From assembly GCF_018069895.1 (NCBI RefSeq), contig NZ_JAGQDH010000017.1:1-60621 (forward strand): 60,621 nt of DNA, in the 5' to 3' direction. The notes below the pieces were generated by a model that saw only the letters and a program-made list of their open reading frames with translations, ran no database searches and was not told the origin of the DNA. The position numbers and the translations under genes were made by a program. Source of the DNA: Roseovarius autotrophicus (GTDB lineage Bacteria > Pseudomonadota > Alphaproteobacteria > Rhodobacterales > Rhodobacteraceae). How positions within the stretch are numbered: the stretch's first letter is position 1; each line of letters begins with the position of its first letter. Below, one piece after another: positions 17,648 through 25,106 of this stretch.

Positions 17648-18399
17648 CCGACCCTCTTGTGGAGGCGCTGATTGCGGCGCGCAAGGGTGGTCCTAAACTA
17701 CCGGAAACCGCGGGCGAAGGACTGACACGGGCGCGCATATTCGCAGTGCAGGAAGCAGTCGCCGCGCGGCTTGGCCCGGTTGGCGGCTTCAAGGTGGCCT
17801 GCCCGCCCGATGCCCCCATCGTGATCGCGCCAATCATGGCGCGCGACATCCACGACAGCCCTGCCGTGATCACCTGTGAGCGCGGCGCAGAGGTGGGCAT
17901 CGAACTCGAATACGCCTTTCGCCTGACCGCGCCACCGCCTGCCCCCGACCTCCCCGATTTCGAGACCCGCCTCAAGGAGGCCGTCGAACTCCTGCCCGCG
18001 TTCGAACTGGTTCAAAGCCGCCTTGCCGATCCCAAGGGTGCGGGCGCGGCGCTCAAGATGCTCGACAATCAACTCAACGGCGCGGTCGTGCTCGGTGCGC
18101 CGCTGCGCGACTGGCAGGGCGTCGATGTGACCCGCGCCGGGGCGTGGCTCCGCCTTGGCTCCGAGACGCTGCTTGACGGTGCGGCGCAGGTGCCCGGTGG
18201 CGACGCCTTTGCCACCCTCTGCGCCCTCGCCCGCGTGATCGGCACGCATTGCGGCGGGCTCAAGGTGGGGCATGTTGTCATCACCGGCTCGCTCAACGGG
18301 CTGCCATGGGTGATGCCGCCCCTGACCGCCCAAGGCCGGATTGCAGGGCTTGGCGATGTGGCCCTGCGGTCAGAGACCGGCCAGGGCGTGTCGCATTGA
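17644..18399 (+). CDS. 2-keto-4-pentenoate hydratase-like protein (FAH superfamily)
   Basis: Resembles MhpD/HpcG-type hydratases that add water to 2-oxo-4-enoic acids. Family features are GFKVAC near residue 49, the acidic metal site GIELEYAFRL, LPAFELVQSRL and KVGHVVITGSLNGLPW near the C-terminus. At 251 residues it is close to the usual 260. It is last in the operon. Its final 30 bases overlap, on the opposite strand, the tail of a truncated pcaB-like fragment, so its 3' end sits at a rearrangement junction. Confidence 0.82.
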   Translation: MTDPLVEALIAARKGGPKLPETAGEGLTRARIFAVQEAVAARLGPVGGFKVACPPDAPIVIAPIMARDIHDSPAVITCERGAEVGIELEYAFRLTAPPPAPDLPDFETRLKEAVELLPAFELVQSRLADPKGAGAALKMLDNQLNGAVVLGAPLRDWQGVDVTRAGAWLRLGSETLLDGAAQVPGGDAFATLCALARVIGTHCGGLKVGHVVITGSLNGLPWVMPPLTAQGRIAGLGDVALRSETGQGVSH

Positions 18400-18630
18400 A
18401 CTGAAAGTGTCCGGGTCGGGAATGGTGGCCTTGAGCGCGGCCACAAGGGCCGGGAGCGACAGACCATCGCGCAAGTCATCGAGATCGGGCACAAAGGCTT
18501 TGATGTGACGGGCAACCTCCGCTGCATGGCGGGCCGGGATCACGCCGGCCGTGCCAAGGGCACGGGTAAAGGCCGCCTCGAAGGCCAGGTTGCCGCAACC
18601 ATCCAGCACCTCGAGCGTGGCGAAGAACAT
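18370..18630 (-). pseudogene. pcaB: Truncated pcaB-like fragment (3-carboxy-cis,cis-muconate cycloisomerase N-terminus)
   Basis: The 86-codon reading frame resembles only the N-terminal helical part of PcaB-type lyases: AFEAAFTRALGTAGVIPARH, AFVPDLDDL and GLSLPALVAALKATIP match the family pattern, but the following GATSQD segment and the other 300-odd residues are missing. A good ribosome site (AGGAG) precedes its ATG, 18 bases after the beta-keto acid cleavage gene, as expected for a former pca operon member. The frame runs into the convergent hydratase gene, which probably marks the deletion or insertion point. The family match is from memory of the motif pattern. Confidence 0.65.
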
Positions 18631-18648
18631 GGCGGCTTTCTCCTGGTC

Positions 18649-19485
18649 TCAGGCCGCGACCGGGCGCAGGCCGAGTATCTCGCGCGCCTGCCGCCAGGTG
18701 GCGACAGGGCGCTCGTATTTCTCGCACAGGTCCGCCGCGCGACGGACCAAAGCGGCATTGGAGGGCGCAAGCGTATGACGATCCAGCCGCACGTTATCCT
18801 CAAGCCCGGTGCGCGTATGGCCCCCCGCCGCGATGGCCCATTCATTGACCACGACCTGATTGGGGCCGATCCCGGCGGCGCACCAGTTGGCATCGGGCGC
18901 ACGCGTGCGCATGAGGGTGACGTAGAAATCGAACACCTCGCGGTCGGCGGGCATGGCGTTTGTCACCCCCATCACGAATTGCACATAGAGCGGGCCAAAA
19001 AGCAGCCCCGCCCCGTGCATCCGGATCGCGTGGAGGATATGGCTCAGATCGAACGCCTCGATCTCCGGCACCACTTCATGGGTCCGCATTTCGGCGGCAA
19101 GCCAGGCCACCAGATCGGGGCTGTTCTCGTAGACGCGGGTGGGGAAATTGTTCGATCCCACCGAGAGCGAGGCCATGTCGGGGCGTAAGGGCAGCATCCC
19201 GCCCCGCGCGCGCCCCGCGCCCGAGCGCCCGCCGGTGGACAATTGCATGATCATGCCGGGGCAATGCCGCTCCAGCCCCTCTTTCAGCCGCGCGAACCGT
19301 TCGGGGTCCGAGGTGGGGTGGCCGTCATCGTCGCGTACATGGCAATGCGCGATGCTGGCCCCCGCCTCGAACGCCGCGTGGGTGCTTTCGATCTGCTCGG
19401 AGATGGTGACCGGTACGGCGGGGTTGTCGGCCTTGGTGGGCACCGAGCCGGTGATCGCCACGCACAGGATGCAGGGGGTGGTCAT
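18649..19485 (-). CDS. Beta-keto acid cleavage enzyme (BKACE, DUF849 family)
   Basis: Zinc-dependent TIM-barrel enzyme of the 3-keto-5-aminohexanoate cleavage family, which condenses a beta-keto acid with acetyl-CoA to give acetoacetate and a new CoA ester. Visible markers are VAITGS at the N-terminus, the metal ligands in AHCHVRDDDG near residue 47, QLSTGGRSG, and GNTRTGLED-like AGGHTRTGLEDNV near residue 222. 278 residues is usual. It is intact, but lies between a pcaH-pcaG scar and a pcaB fragment. In the ancestral operon beta-ketoadipate is therefore a plausible substrate (inference). Confidence 0.88.
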   Translation of the reverse strand: MTTPCILCVAITGSVPTKADNPAVPVTISEQIESTHAAFEAGASIAHCHVRDDDGHPTSDPERFARLKEGLERHCPGMIMQLSTGGRSGAGRARGGMLPLRPDMASLSVGSNNFPTRVYENSPDLVAWLAAEMRTHEVVPEIEAFDLSHILHAIRMHGAGLLFGPLYVQFVMGVTNAMPADREVFDFYVTLMRTRAPDANWCAAGIGPNQVVVNEWAIAAGGHTRTGLEDNVRLDRHTLAPSNAALVRRAADLCEKYERPVATWRQAREILGLRPVAA

Positions 19486-19494
19486 GATAGGGCC

Positions 19495-19690
19495 TCACAC
19501 GTTGAAGAACACGGTTTCGCCATCGCCCTGAAGGCGGATGCCGAAATGATAGCGGCTGCCGTCCGCTCGCATTCTGGCCGAGAACCCGGCCATGGACAAT
19601 GATGCGCCTGCCGACGGGATCGCCGCCTGCCGACGGGATCGCCGCCCGTCGCCTGGTGGCGGATCTGGCCATCGTCGGGCGGATCGGGCC
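19495..19690 (-). pseudogene. pcaHG: pcaH-pcaG deletion scar (protocatechuate 3,4-dioxygenase remnants)
   Basis: Read on the minus strand, GDPVGRR followed by RIIVHGRVL is the strand motif of the protocatechuate dioxygenase beta subunit. About 30 bases later, in another frame, ADGSRYHFGIRLQGDGE and TVFFNV, ending at 19495, is the classic alpha-subunit C-terminus. The intervening kilobase (end of pcaH, most of pcaG) is missing. A 19-base tandem duplication at 19606-19643 shifts the frame between GDPVG and RIIVHG. The N-terminus of pcaH is also gone, replaced by the divergent kdsD start. No functional product is possible. Confidence 0.75.
19606..19643. repeat. 19-bp tandem duplication
   Basis: Two perfect adjacent copies of a 19-base unit beginning GCCTGCCGACGG. 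Because 19 is not a multiple of 3, it breaks the pcaH remnant frame. It fits replication slippage in a gene no longer under selection. Confidence 0.9.
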
Positions 19691-19770
19691 GGCATCGTGG
19701 AACGGGTGAGCCGCCGCGCGCGCGGTTGGGCTGGACCGTGCGGGTTTCTGGCGCTAGAGCGGGGCGCGTG

Positions 19771-20763
19771 ATGCAAGGCGCGGGGGCGATGACGGTGACG
19801 GACAGAATGGACCACGACAGGATACGCGGCGTGGCAACGCGGGTGCTGCGCGCCGAGGCCGAGGCGCTGATGGCGATGGCCGACTGCCCGCCCGAGGGCT
19901 TTGCCCGCGCAACGCGGATAATCCTTGGCGCAAAGGGGCGTGTCGTCACCTCGGGCATGGGCAAATCGGGCCATATCGCGCGCAAGATCGCCGCCACGCT
20001 GGCCTCGACCGGCACGCCCGCGCTTTTCCTGCATCCCGGTGAGGCAAGCCATGGCGATCTGGGCATGGTCGCGCCGGGCGATGTCTGTATCCTGCTGTCC
20101 AATTCCGGCGAGACGCGGGAGTTGTCGGACCTCATTCAATACACCCGCCGCTTCGACATTCCGATGATCGCGATCACGCGGGTGGCGGGCAGCACGCTGG
20201 CGCGGCAGGCCGATGTGGCGCTGATCCTGCCGGACAAGCCCGAGGCCTGCGCCATCGGCATGGCGCCCACCACCTCGACCACCTGCACACTGGCGCTTGG
20301 CGATGCGCTGGCCGTCGCGCTGATGGAGGAGCGCGGATTCAAGGCTGACGCCTTTCACGTCTTTCACCCCGGCGGCAAGCTGGGGGCGCAGTTCCTGCGC
20401 GTGCGTGACGTGATGCACAGCGGCGCGGCGCTGCCGCAGGTCACGCCCGCGACGCCCATGGGCGAGACGCTGATCGAGATGAGCGCAAAGGGCTTCGGCA
20501 TCGCGGCACTGGTCGAGGACGGCACCCTGCAAGGCGTCATCACCGATGGCGATCTGCGGCGTAACCTAGACGGACTGATGGGCCATAACGCCGGCGAGGT
20601 CGCCACCCGCGATCCACGCACCGCCAACCCCGACATGCTGCTGTCCGAGGCGCTCGGCCTGATGAACCGCCACAAGATCGGCGCTCTTTTCGTAGTGGAA
20701 GACGATAACCGGCTTTGCGGTCTGGTCCATATCCACGACTGTCTGCGCGCGGGCGTCGCCTGA
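19771..20763 (+). CDS. kdsD: D-arabinose-5-phosphate isomerase (KdsD/KpsF/GutQ family)
   Basis: Interconverts ribulose-5-phosphate and arabinose-5-phosphate, the entry step to KDO for lipopolysaccharide or capsule. The SIS domain (about residues 40-190) contains GMGKSGHIARKIAATLASTG, HPGEASHGDLGM and SNSGETREL. LAPTTSTT-type MAPTTSTTCTLALGDALA and FHPGGKLG follow. Two CBS domains fill residues 205-330, with TDGDLRR as landmark. About 330 residues matches KdsD. Starts at 19771, 19789 and 19807 are all possible, because ribosome sites are weak. It is divergent from the broken pca genes, and no KDO genes are adjacent. Confidence 0.92.
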   Translation: MQGAGAMTVTDRMDHDRIRGVATRVLRAEAEALMAMADCPPEGFARATRIILGAKGRVVTSGMGKSGHIARKIAATLASTGTPALFLHPGEASHGDLGMVAPGDVCILLSNSGETRELSDLIQYTRRFDIPMIAITRVAGSTLARQADVALILPDKPEACAIGMAPTTSTTCTLALGDALAVALMEERGFKADAFHVFHPGGKLGAQFLRVRDVMHSGAALPQVTPATPMGETLIEMSAKGFGIAALVEDGTLQGVITDGDLRRNLDGLMGHNAGEVATRDPRTANPDMLLSEALGLMNRHKIGALFVVEDDNRLCGLVHIHDCLRAGVA

Positions 20764-21181
20764 GGGCGATCGTTCCTCGATCAGGATTTCGCGCTCGAAG
20801 CGGTGTTCCTCGAGGTTCAGCCCCGTGCCGATACGGTCGATGACGACGAACTGCGCCGGCACTCTCAGAAAGGCGCGCGGCTGGTCCGGTCTGCGGCTCA
20901 TCCCATGGGGATGACGTGTCACGTCAGGCCCCTCCTGGTCCACCCCACGCATAAACCAGAAAATCGGGGACGTTTTTCAAGAAACATGCGAATCTGTCTT
21001 TCGGCAGAGCGGATTTGTCCCAGGCGGTGAAACCGGGTTAGAAAGTCGCGCGAGGGCCCGACTGCGGGTGGGCGCCCTGATCGTCGCACGTGGCACTTTA
21101 TGGTGCAAAATACTCGAACGATTGTGCGGGTTGCATCGTTGCAACTCAAAATCCGGCCTCCCGACCGTCACCAGACCCACC
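20764..21181. other. Spacer without a recognised gene
   Basis: 418 bases between kdsD and the lysR stop. On the minus strand, 20952-20764 keeps an open frame with an orderly-looking peptide (RAFLRVPAQFVVIDRIG, then LEEHRFEREILIEER) that runs into kdsD. I cannot assign it, and it may be another decayed gene. Two adjacent palindromes lie at 20899-20913 (CATCCC/GGGATG) and 20912-20926. The right half is AT-richer and holds nothing I recognise. Confidence 0.5.
20912..20926. promoter_or_regulatory. 15-bp palindrome, possible operator
   Basis: TGACGTG-T-CACGTCA is a perfect palindrome about a single central base. It abuts a second inverted repeat ending at 20913. It could be a regulator site for a lost or unrecognised gene; no promoter was identified. 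Confidence 0.35.
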
Positions 21182-22102
21182 CTAGCGCGCTGTCTCGGTG
21201 GCGCGGATCGTTGCGGCGATGCGTTCGACCATGAACTCCATGAAAAGGCGCGTTTTCGGGTCCTGCCAGCGACGATGGGTGAACAGGCACGCCATCTGGA
21301 TTGGCTCTGGCGGGGTGCGCGTGGCCACCGGCACGAGGGTACCCGCCCGCAGGTGGTCTGCGATCTCGAAAACGGGTTTCAGCGCGACCCCCTGCCCCGC
21401 CAGCGCCCAATCGGTCAGCACATCGCCATCATCGGATTCGCAGCGCCCCGTGACGCGAAACCGCTTCGGCCCTTCGGGCGTGGAAAGCAGCCACTGAAAC
21501 TCGGTCGCGCCGGGAAAGCGCAGGTTAAGGCAGTCATGCCCCTGGGCGATCAGGTCGTCGCCGCTCTCGGGCATCCCGCGCCGCACGACATATTCGGGCG
21601 AGGCGCAAAGGATGCGCGCCACATCGGCGATCTTGCGGATACGCAGGTTGCTGTCCTCGGGTTGACCAAGAAAGAACGCCAGATCAAGCCCCTCTGTGGT
21701 GAGGTCAACCCTGCGGTCGGTCAGCCGCAGCCGCACATTGACCTCGGGATAGGCTGCGAGAAACTCGGGCACTTTCGGCGCGATCAGGCGACGCCCGACT
21801 CCAAGCGGCGCAGCCACGTAAAGCGTGCCCCTGAGATTCTCGGTCATGTTGACGATCTGCGCCTCGGCACGCTCCACCGCCTCAAGGATCTCGCTCGCCC
21901 CGCGATAGAAGGATTGCCCCTGCTCGGTCGGCGTCAGGCTGCGGGTGGTGCGTTGAAACAGGCGCACCCCGAGATGCTCCTCAAGCTGCGAGATGCGCGA
22001 GGACGTCACCGCCGGCGAAATCCGCAAGTCGCGCCCGGCGGCGGACATGCTGCCCAATTCGTAGACGCGGACGAAGGTGCGGATATTGTCGAGATAGGAC
22101 AT
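21182..22102 (-). CDS. LysR-family transcriptional regulator
   Basis: 306 residues. The N-terminal helix-turn-helix (about residues 1-60) carries FVRVYELGSMSAAGRDL, SPAVTSSRISQLEEHLGV and RLFQRTTRSLTPTEQG. The periplasmic-binding-like effector domain begins near residue 90 with LRGTLYVAAPLGVGRRLI. I chose the ATG at 22102 because the helix-turn-helix begins immediately after it; upstream in-frame codons would run into the puuD promoter region. It is divergent from puuD with a 100-base spacer, the classic LysR arrangement, so it may regulate urate oxidation. The ligand is unknown. Confidence 0.9.
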   Translation of the reverse strand: MSYLDNIRTFVRVYELGSMSAAGRDLRISPAVTSSRISQLEEHLGVRLFQRTTRSLTPTEQGQSFYRGASEILEAVERAEAQIVNMTENLRGTLYVAAPLGVGRRLIAPKVPEFLAAYPEVNVRLRLTDRRVDLTTEGLDLAFFLGQPEDSNLRIRKIADVARILCASPEYVVRRGMPESGDDLIAQGHDCLNLRFPGATEFQWLLSTPEGPKRFRVTGRCESDDGDVLTDWALAGQGVALKPVFEIADHLRAGTLVPVATRTPPEPIQMACLFTHRRWQDPKTRLFMEFMVERIAATIRATETAR

Positions 22103-22202
22103 TGTTCGGAATTTTTTGAGACTGCTTGGCTTTTCTCGGTCATACCAGAGGAATTCGATCTCGCCTAGAGTACACGGGAGTTCGACATTCGGGAGGATGG
22201 CC

Positions 22203-23438
22203 ATGTATGACCTCGCAGTTCTCTGGGACTGGATCGCCTTTTCCGTGCGCTGGCTGCATGTGGTCACGGCGATGGCGTGGATCGGCGCGTCGTTCTACTT
22301 CATCGCGCTCGACCTGATGCTGAAACCCAACCCCGCCCTGCCCGAAGGCGCCTATGGCGAGGAATGGGAGGTGCATGGCGGCGGTTTTTACCACACCGTC
22401 AAGTATCTCGTGGCCCCGGCCCGGATGCCCGAGCACCTGACTTGGCACAAATGGCAGAGCTACGCGACCTGGCTCTCGGGTGTTGCGCTTCTGATGATGC
22501 TGTACTGGGTGGGGGGCGCGCTTTACCTGCTTGATCCCAGCAAGGCCGACCTTACGCTATGGCAGGGGATCGTGATTTCGGGCGGCTCTCTGACGCTTGG
22601 CTGGCTGGCCTATGACGCGCTCTGCAAATCGCCGCTCGGGGCGCGGCCCACGGTGCTCATGCTGCTGCTGTTTGTCATCCTCGTGGCGATGTCCTGGGGC
22701 TATCACCAGATCTTCACCGGGCGCGCCGCGCTTTTGCATCTGGGCGCGTTCACGGCGACGATCATGACCGCCAACGTGTTCTTTCAGATCATGCCGAACC
22801 AGCGCATTGTCGTGGCCGATCTCAAGGCGGGCCGGACACCGGACGCGAAATACGGCCAGATCGCCAAGCTGCGCTCGACCCACAACAATTATCTGACGCT
22901 GCCGGTCGTGTTCCTGATGCTGTCGAACCACTATCCGCTGGCCTTCGCCACCGAATACGCCTGGGTCATCGCGTCGTTGATCTTTCTCACCGGCGTGACC
23001 ATCCGGCACTATTTCAACACGCTGCACAGGACCGGGACGGGGCCGCACTGGACCTGGGCCGTCACGGTCCTGATCATGGTGGCGATTGCATGGCTCTCGA
23101 CATTTTCCGGCACCGAGAGTCTTGAAGACGCAGAGGCGCGCGCGCTGGCGCCCCATGAGGCGACATTCGCCGCCGCAGAGGGCTTCGAAGACGCCTATTT
23201 CGCCGTGGTCGGCAACTGCTCCATGTGCCATGCGCGAGAGCCGTCTTGGGACGGAATCAATCGGGCTCCCGGAAACGTGATTCTCGAAACCGAGGCCGAT
23301 GTGGCCCGTCATGCCGACCAGATCTACCTCCAGGCCGGGCTCAGCCACGCCATGCCCCCGCCCAATGCAATAACCATGGAGGACAGCGCGCGCGCGATGA
23401 TCGTCGCCTGGGTCCGCGCCGCGCGACGGGGCGACTGA
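22203..23438 (+). CDS. puuD: Membrane-bound urate oxidase (PuuD) with C-terminal cytochrome c domain
   Basis: Oxidises urate to 5-hydroxyisourate and passes electrons to the respiratory chain rather than making hydrogen peroxide. 411 residues: an N-terminal integral membrane urate-oxidase domain with about eight helices (WLHVVTAMAWIGASFYFIALD, THNNYLTLPVVFLMLSNH) and a C-terminal cytochrome c domain with the haem motif CSMCH near residue 342 and a distal Met in SHAMPPP. The ATG at 22203 has GGGAGG six bases upstream; an ATG at 22197 is too close. Position next to urea transport and urease fits a purine-to-ammonia route. Later ureide genes are not in the window. Confidence 0.93.
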   Translation: MYDLAVLWDWIAFSVRWLHVVTAMAWIGASFYFIALDLMLKPNPALPEGAYGEEWEVHGGGFYHTVKYLVAPARMPEHLTWHKWQSYATWLSGVALLMMLYWVGGALYLLDPSKADLTLWQGIVISGGSLTLGWLAYDALCKSPLGARPTVLMLLLFVILVAMSWGYHQIFTGRAALLHLGAFTATIMTANVFFQIMPNQRIVVADLKAGRTPDAKYGQIAKLRSTHNNYLTLPVVFLMLSNHYPLAFATEYAWVIASLIFLTGVTIRHYFNTLHRTGTGPHWTWAVTVLIMVAIAWLSTFSGTESLEDAEARALAPHEATFAAAEGFEDAYFAVVGNCSMCHAREPSWDGINRAPGNVILETEADVARHADQIYLQAGLSHAMPPPNAITMEDSARAMIVAWVRAARRGD

Positions 23439-23761
23439 CACGCCTGCCGGGTGTCTACGGACGCCGGGCGAGCAACGGGCGCATATCCGCCAACTGTCCT
23501 GGATTGAGGCATTCCCGCCAAATCCGGCTGAAAAACCGGGCATTAAGGCATGTGCGGGTCGAGAAATGGCCCGATGTGATGGCGGCACGGCAAGGCGCAC
23601 GCTTGAGTCGCGCTGTTCGCCAGTCCGGGCACTTCTTCAGACGGCTCCGGCCACCACCAATACTCCCGGACGCGACGCAACCGAGACGCTGCCGCGCAAG
23701 CCTGACAGCGGGCAAATCGCCCCTGCCGCCCGCGCAGCCCTGACAAGGGAGTCGCAAGACC
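23439..23761. other. Upstream region of the urea transport operon
   Basis: 323 bases between puuD and urtA with no convincing gene. A small GACAC/GTGTC stem just after the puuD stop could act in termination. I searched for a sigma-54 (GG-N10-GC) promoter, as expected for nitrogen control, and found no convincing match. Confidence 0.5.
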
Positions 23762-25042
23762 ATGAGAAAGACCCTGCTGGCCGGGCTGGCCACCTCTACC
23801 GCGCTCATCGCCGCCCCGGCGCTGGCGCAAGACTGCCCCATCAAGGTGGGCGTGCTGCATTCGCTGTCGGGCACGATGGCGATTTCCGAGACCACGCTCA
23901 AGGATACCGTGCTGATGCTTGTCGATCAGCAGAACGCCAAGGGCGGGCTTCTGGGCTGTCAGATCGAGGCGGTGGTGGTTGATCCTGCCTCTGACTGGCC
24001 GCTTTTTGCAGAAAAGGCGCGCGAATTGCTCACCGTGAGCAATGTTGACGTGATCTTTGGTTCCTGGACCTCGGTCAGCCGCAAATCGGCGCTTCCGGTG
24101 CTGGAGGAGTTGAACGGGCTGATGTTCTATCCGGTCCAGTATGAGGGCGAGGAATCGTCGAAAAATGTCTTCTACACCGGCGCCGCGCCCAATCAGCAGG
24201 CGATCCCGGCGGTGGATTACTTCCTCGAGGAACTGGGCGTCGAGAGCTTCGCGCTTCTGGGCACGGACTATGTCTATCCCCGCACCACCAACAACATTCT
24301 CGATTCCTATCTGAAATCCAAGGGCATCGCCGCCAAGGATATCTTTGTCAATTACACCCCCTTCGGCCATTCCGACTGGGCGACCATCGTGGGCGATGTG
24401 GTGGCGCTCGGCGCGGGCGGCAAGAAGGTCGGCGTAATCTCAACCATCAATGGCGACGCCAATATCGGCTTTTACAAGGAACTGGCCGCCGCCGGTGTCA
24501 GCGCCGATGATATTCCGGTCGTCGCCTTTTCCGTGGGCGAGGAGGAGCTGTCGGGCCTCGACACGACCGAACTGGTCGGCCATCTCGCGGCGTGGAACTA
24601 TTTCATGTCCGCCGACACGCCGGAAAACGCCGCCTTCATCGAGGCGTGGCACGCCTTCATCGGCGATACCAAGCGCGTCACCAATGACCCGATGGAGGCG
24701 CATTACATCGGCTTCAACATGTGGGTGAATGCCGTGACAGAGGCGGGCAGCACCGATGTGGACGCGGTGCGCGCGGCGATGTGGGGGCAGGAATTTCCCA
24801 ACCTGACCGGCGGCATGGCGGTGATGAACGCCAACCACCACCTGTCGAAACCCGTGCTGATCGGCGAGATCCGCGCCGATGGGCAGTTTGACATCATCAG
24901 TCAGACCGACGAGGTGCCGGGCGATGCCTGGACCGATTACCTGCCCGAAAGTGCCGTGTTGAAAAGCGACTGGAAAGATCTGAACTGCGGCATGTTCAAC
25001 ACAGAGACGAGCACCTGCATTCAGGTCACCTCGAACTACTGA
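23762..25042 (+). CDS. urtA: Urea ABC transporter substrate-binding protein
   Basis: Periplasmic urea receptor of the HAAT family. A signal peptide (MRKTLLAGLATSTALIAAPALA) is followed by IKVGVLHSLSGTMAISE, the signature start of UrtA and FmdD-type receptors. Further hallmarks are GSWTSVSRKSALPVLEELNGLMFYPVQYEG, NQQAIPAVDYF and the C-terminal NHHLSKPV. 426 residues is typical. It is the first gene of urtABCDE, followed by a hairpin before urtB. Confidence 0.95.
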   Translation: MRKTLLAGLATSTALIAAPALAQDCPIKVGVLHSLSGTMAISETTLKDTVLMLVDQQNAKGGLLGCQIEAVVVDPASDWPLFAEKARELLTVSNVDVIFGSWTSVSRKSALPVLEELNGLMFYPVQYEGEESSKNVFYTGAAPNQQAIPAVDYFLEELGVESFALLGTDYVYPRTTNNILDSYLKSKGIAAKDIFVNYTPFGHSDWATIVGDVVALGAGGKKVGVISTINGDANIGFYKELAAAGVSADDIPVVAFSVGEEELSGLDTTELVGHLAAWNYFMSADTPENAAFIEAWHAFIGDTKRVTNDPMEAHYIGFNMWVNAVTEAGSTDVDAVRAAMWGQEFPNLTGGMAVMNANHHLSKPVLIGEIRADGQFDIISQTDEVPGDAWTDYLPESAVLKSDWKDLNCGMFNTETSTCIQVTSNY

Positions 25043-25050
25043 CGCCGCGC

Positions 25051-25074
25051 GCCGGGCGGCTCTGGTCGCCCGGC
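25051..25074 (+). terminator. Hairpin between urtA and urtB
   Basis: 8-base arms GCCGGGCG and CGCCCGGC, 8-base loop, followed by a pyrimidine-rich CCTCCCTTTCCC stretch. Probably partial termination or mRNA stabilisation that raises receptor over permease. Confidence 0.5.
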
Positions 25075-25106
25075 CCTCCCTTTCCCTGACATGACCGGAT
25101 CGTCCC

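Noticed and set aside
21090..21110. Possible sigma-54 promoter (TGGCAC...GC)
   Set aside because: The GG to GC distance is 11 rather than 10 bases, and no gene starts suitably downstream.
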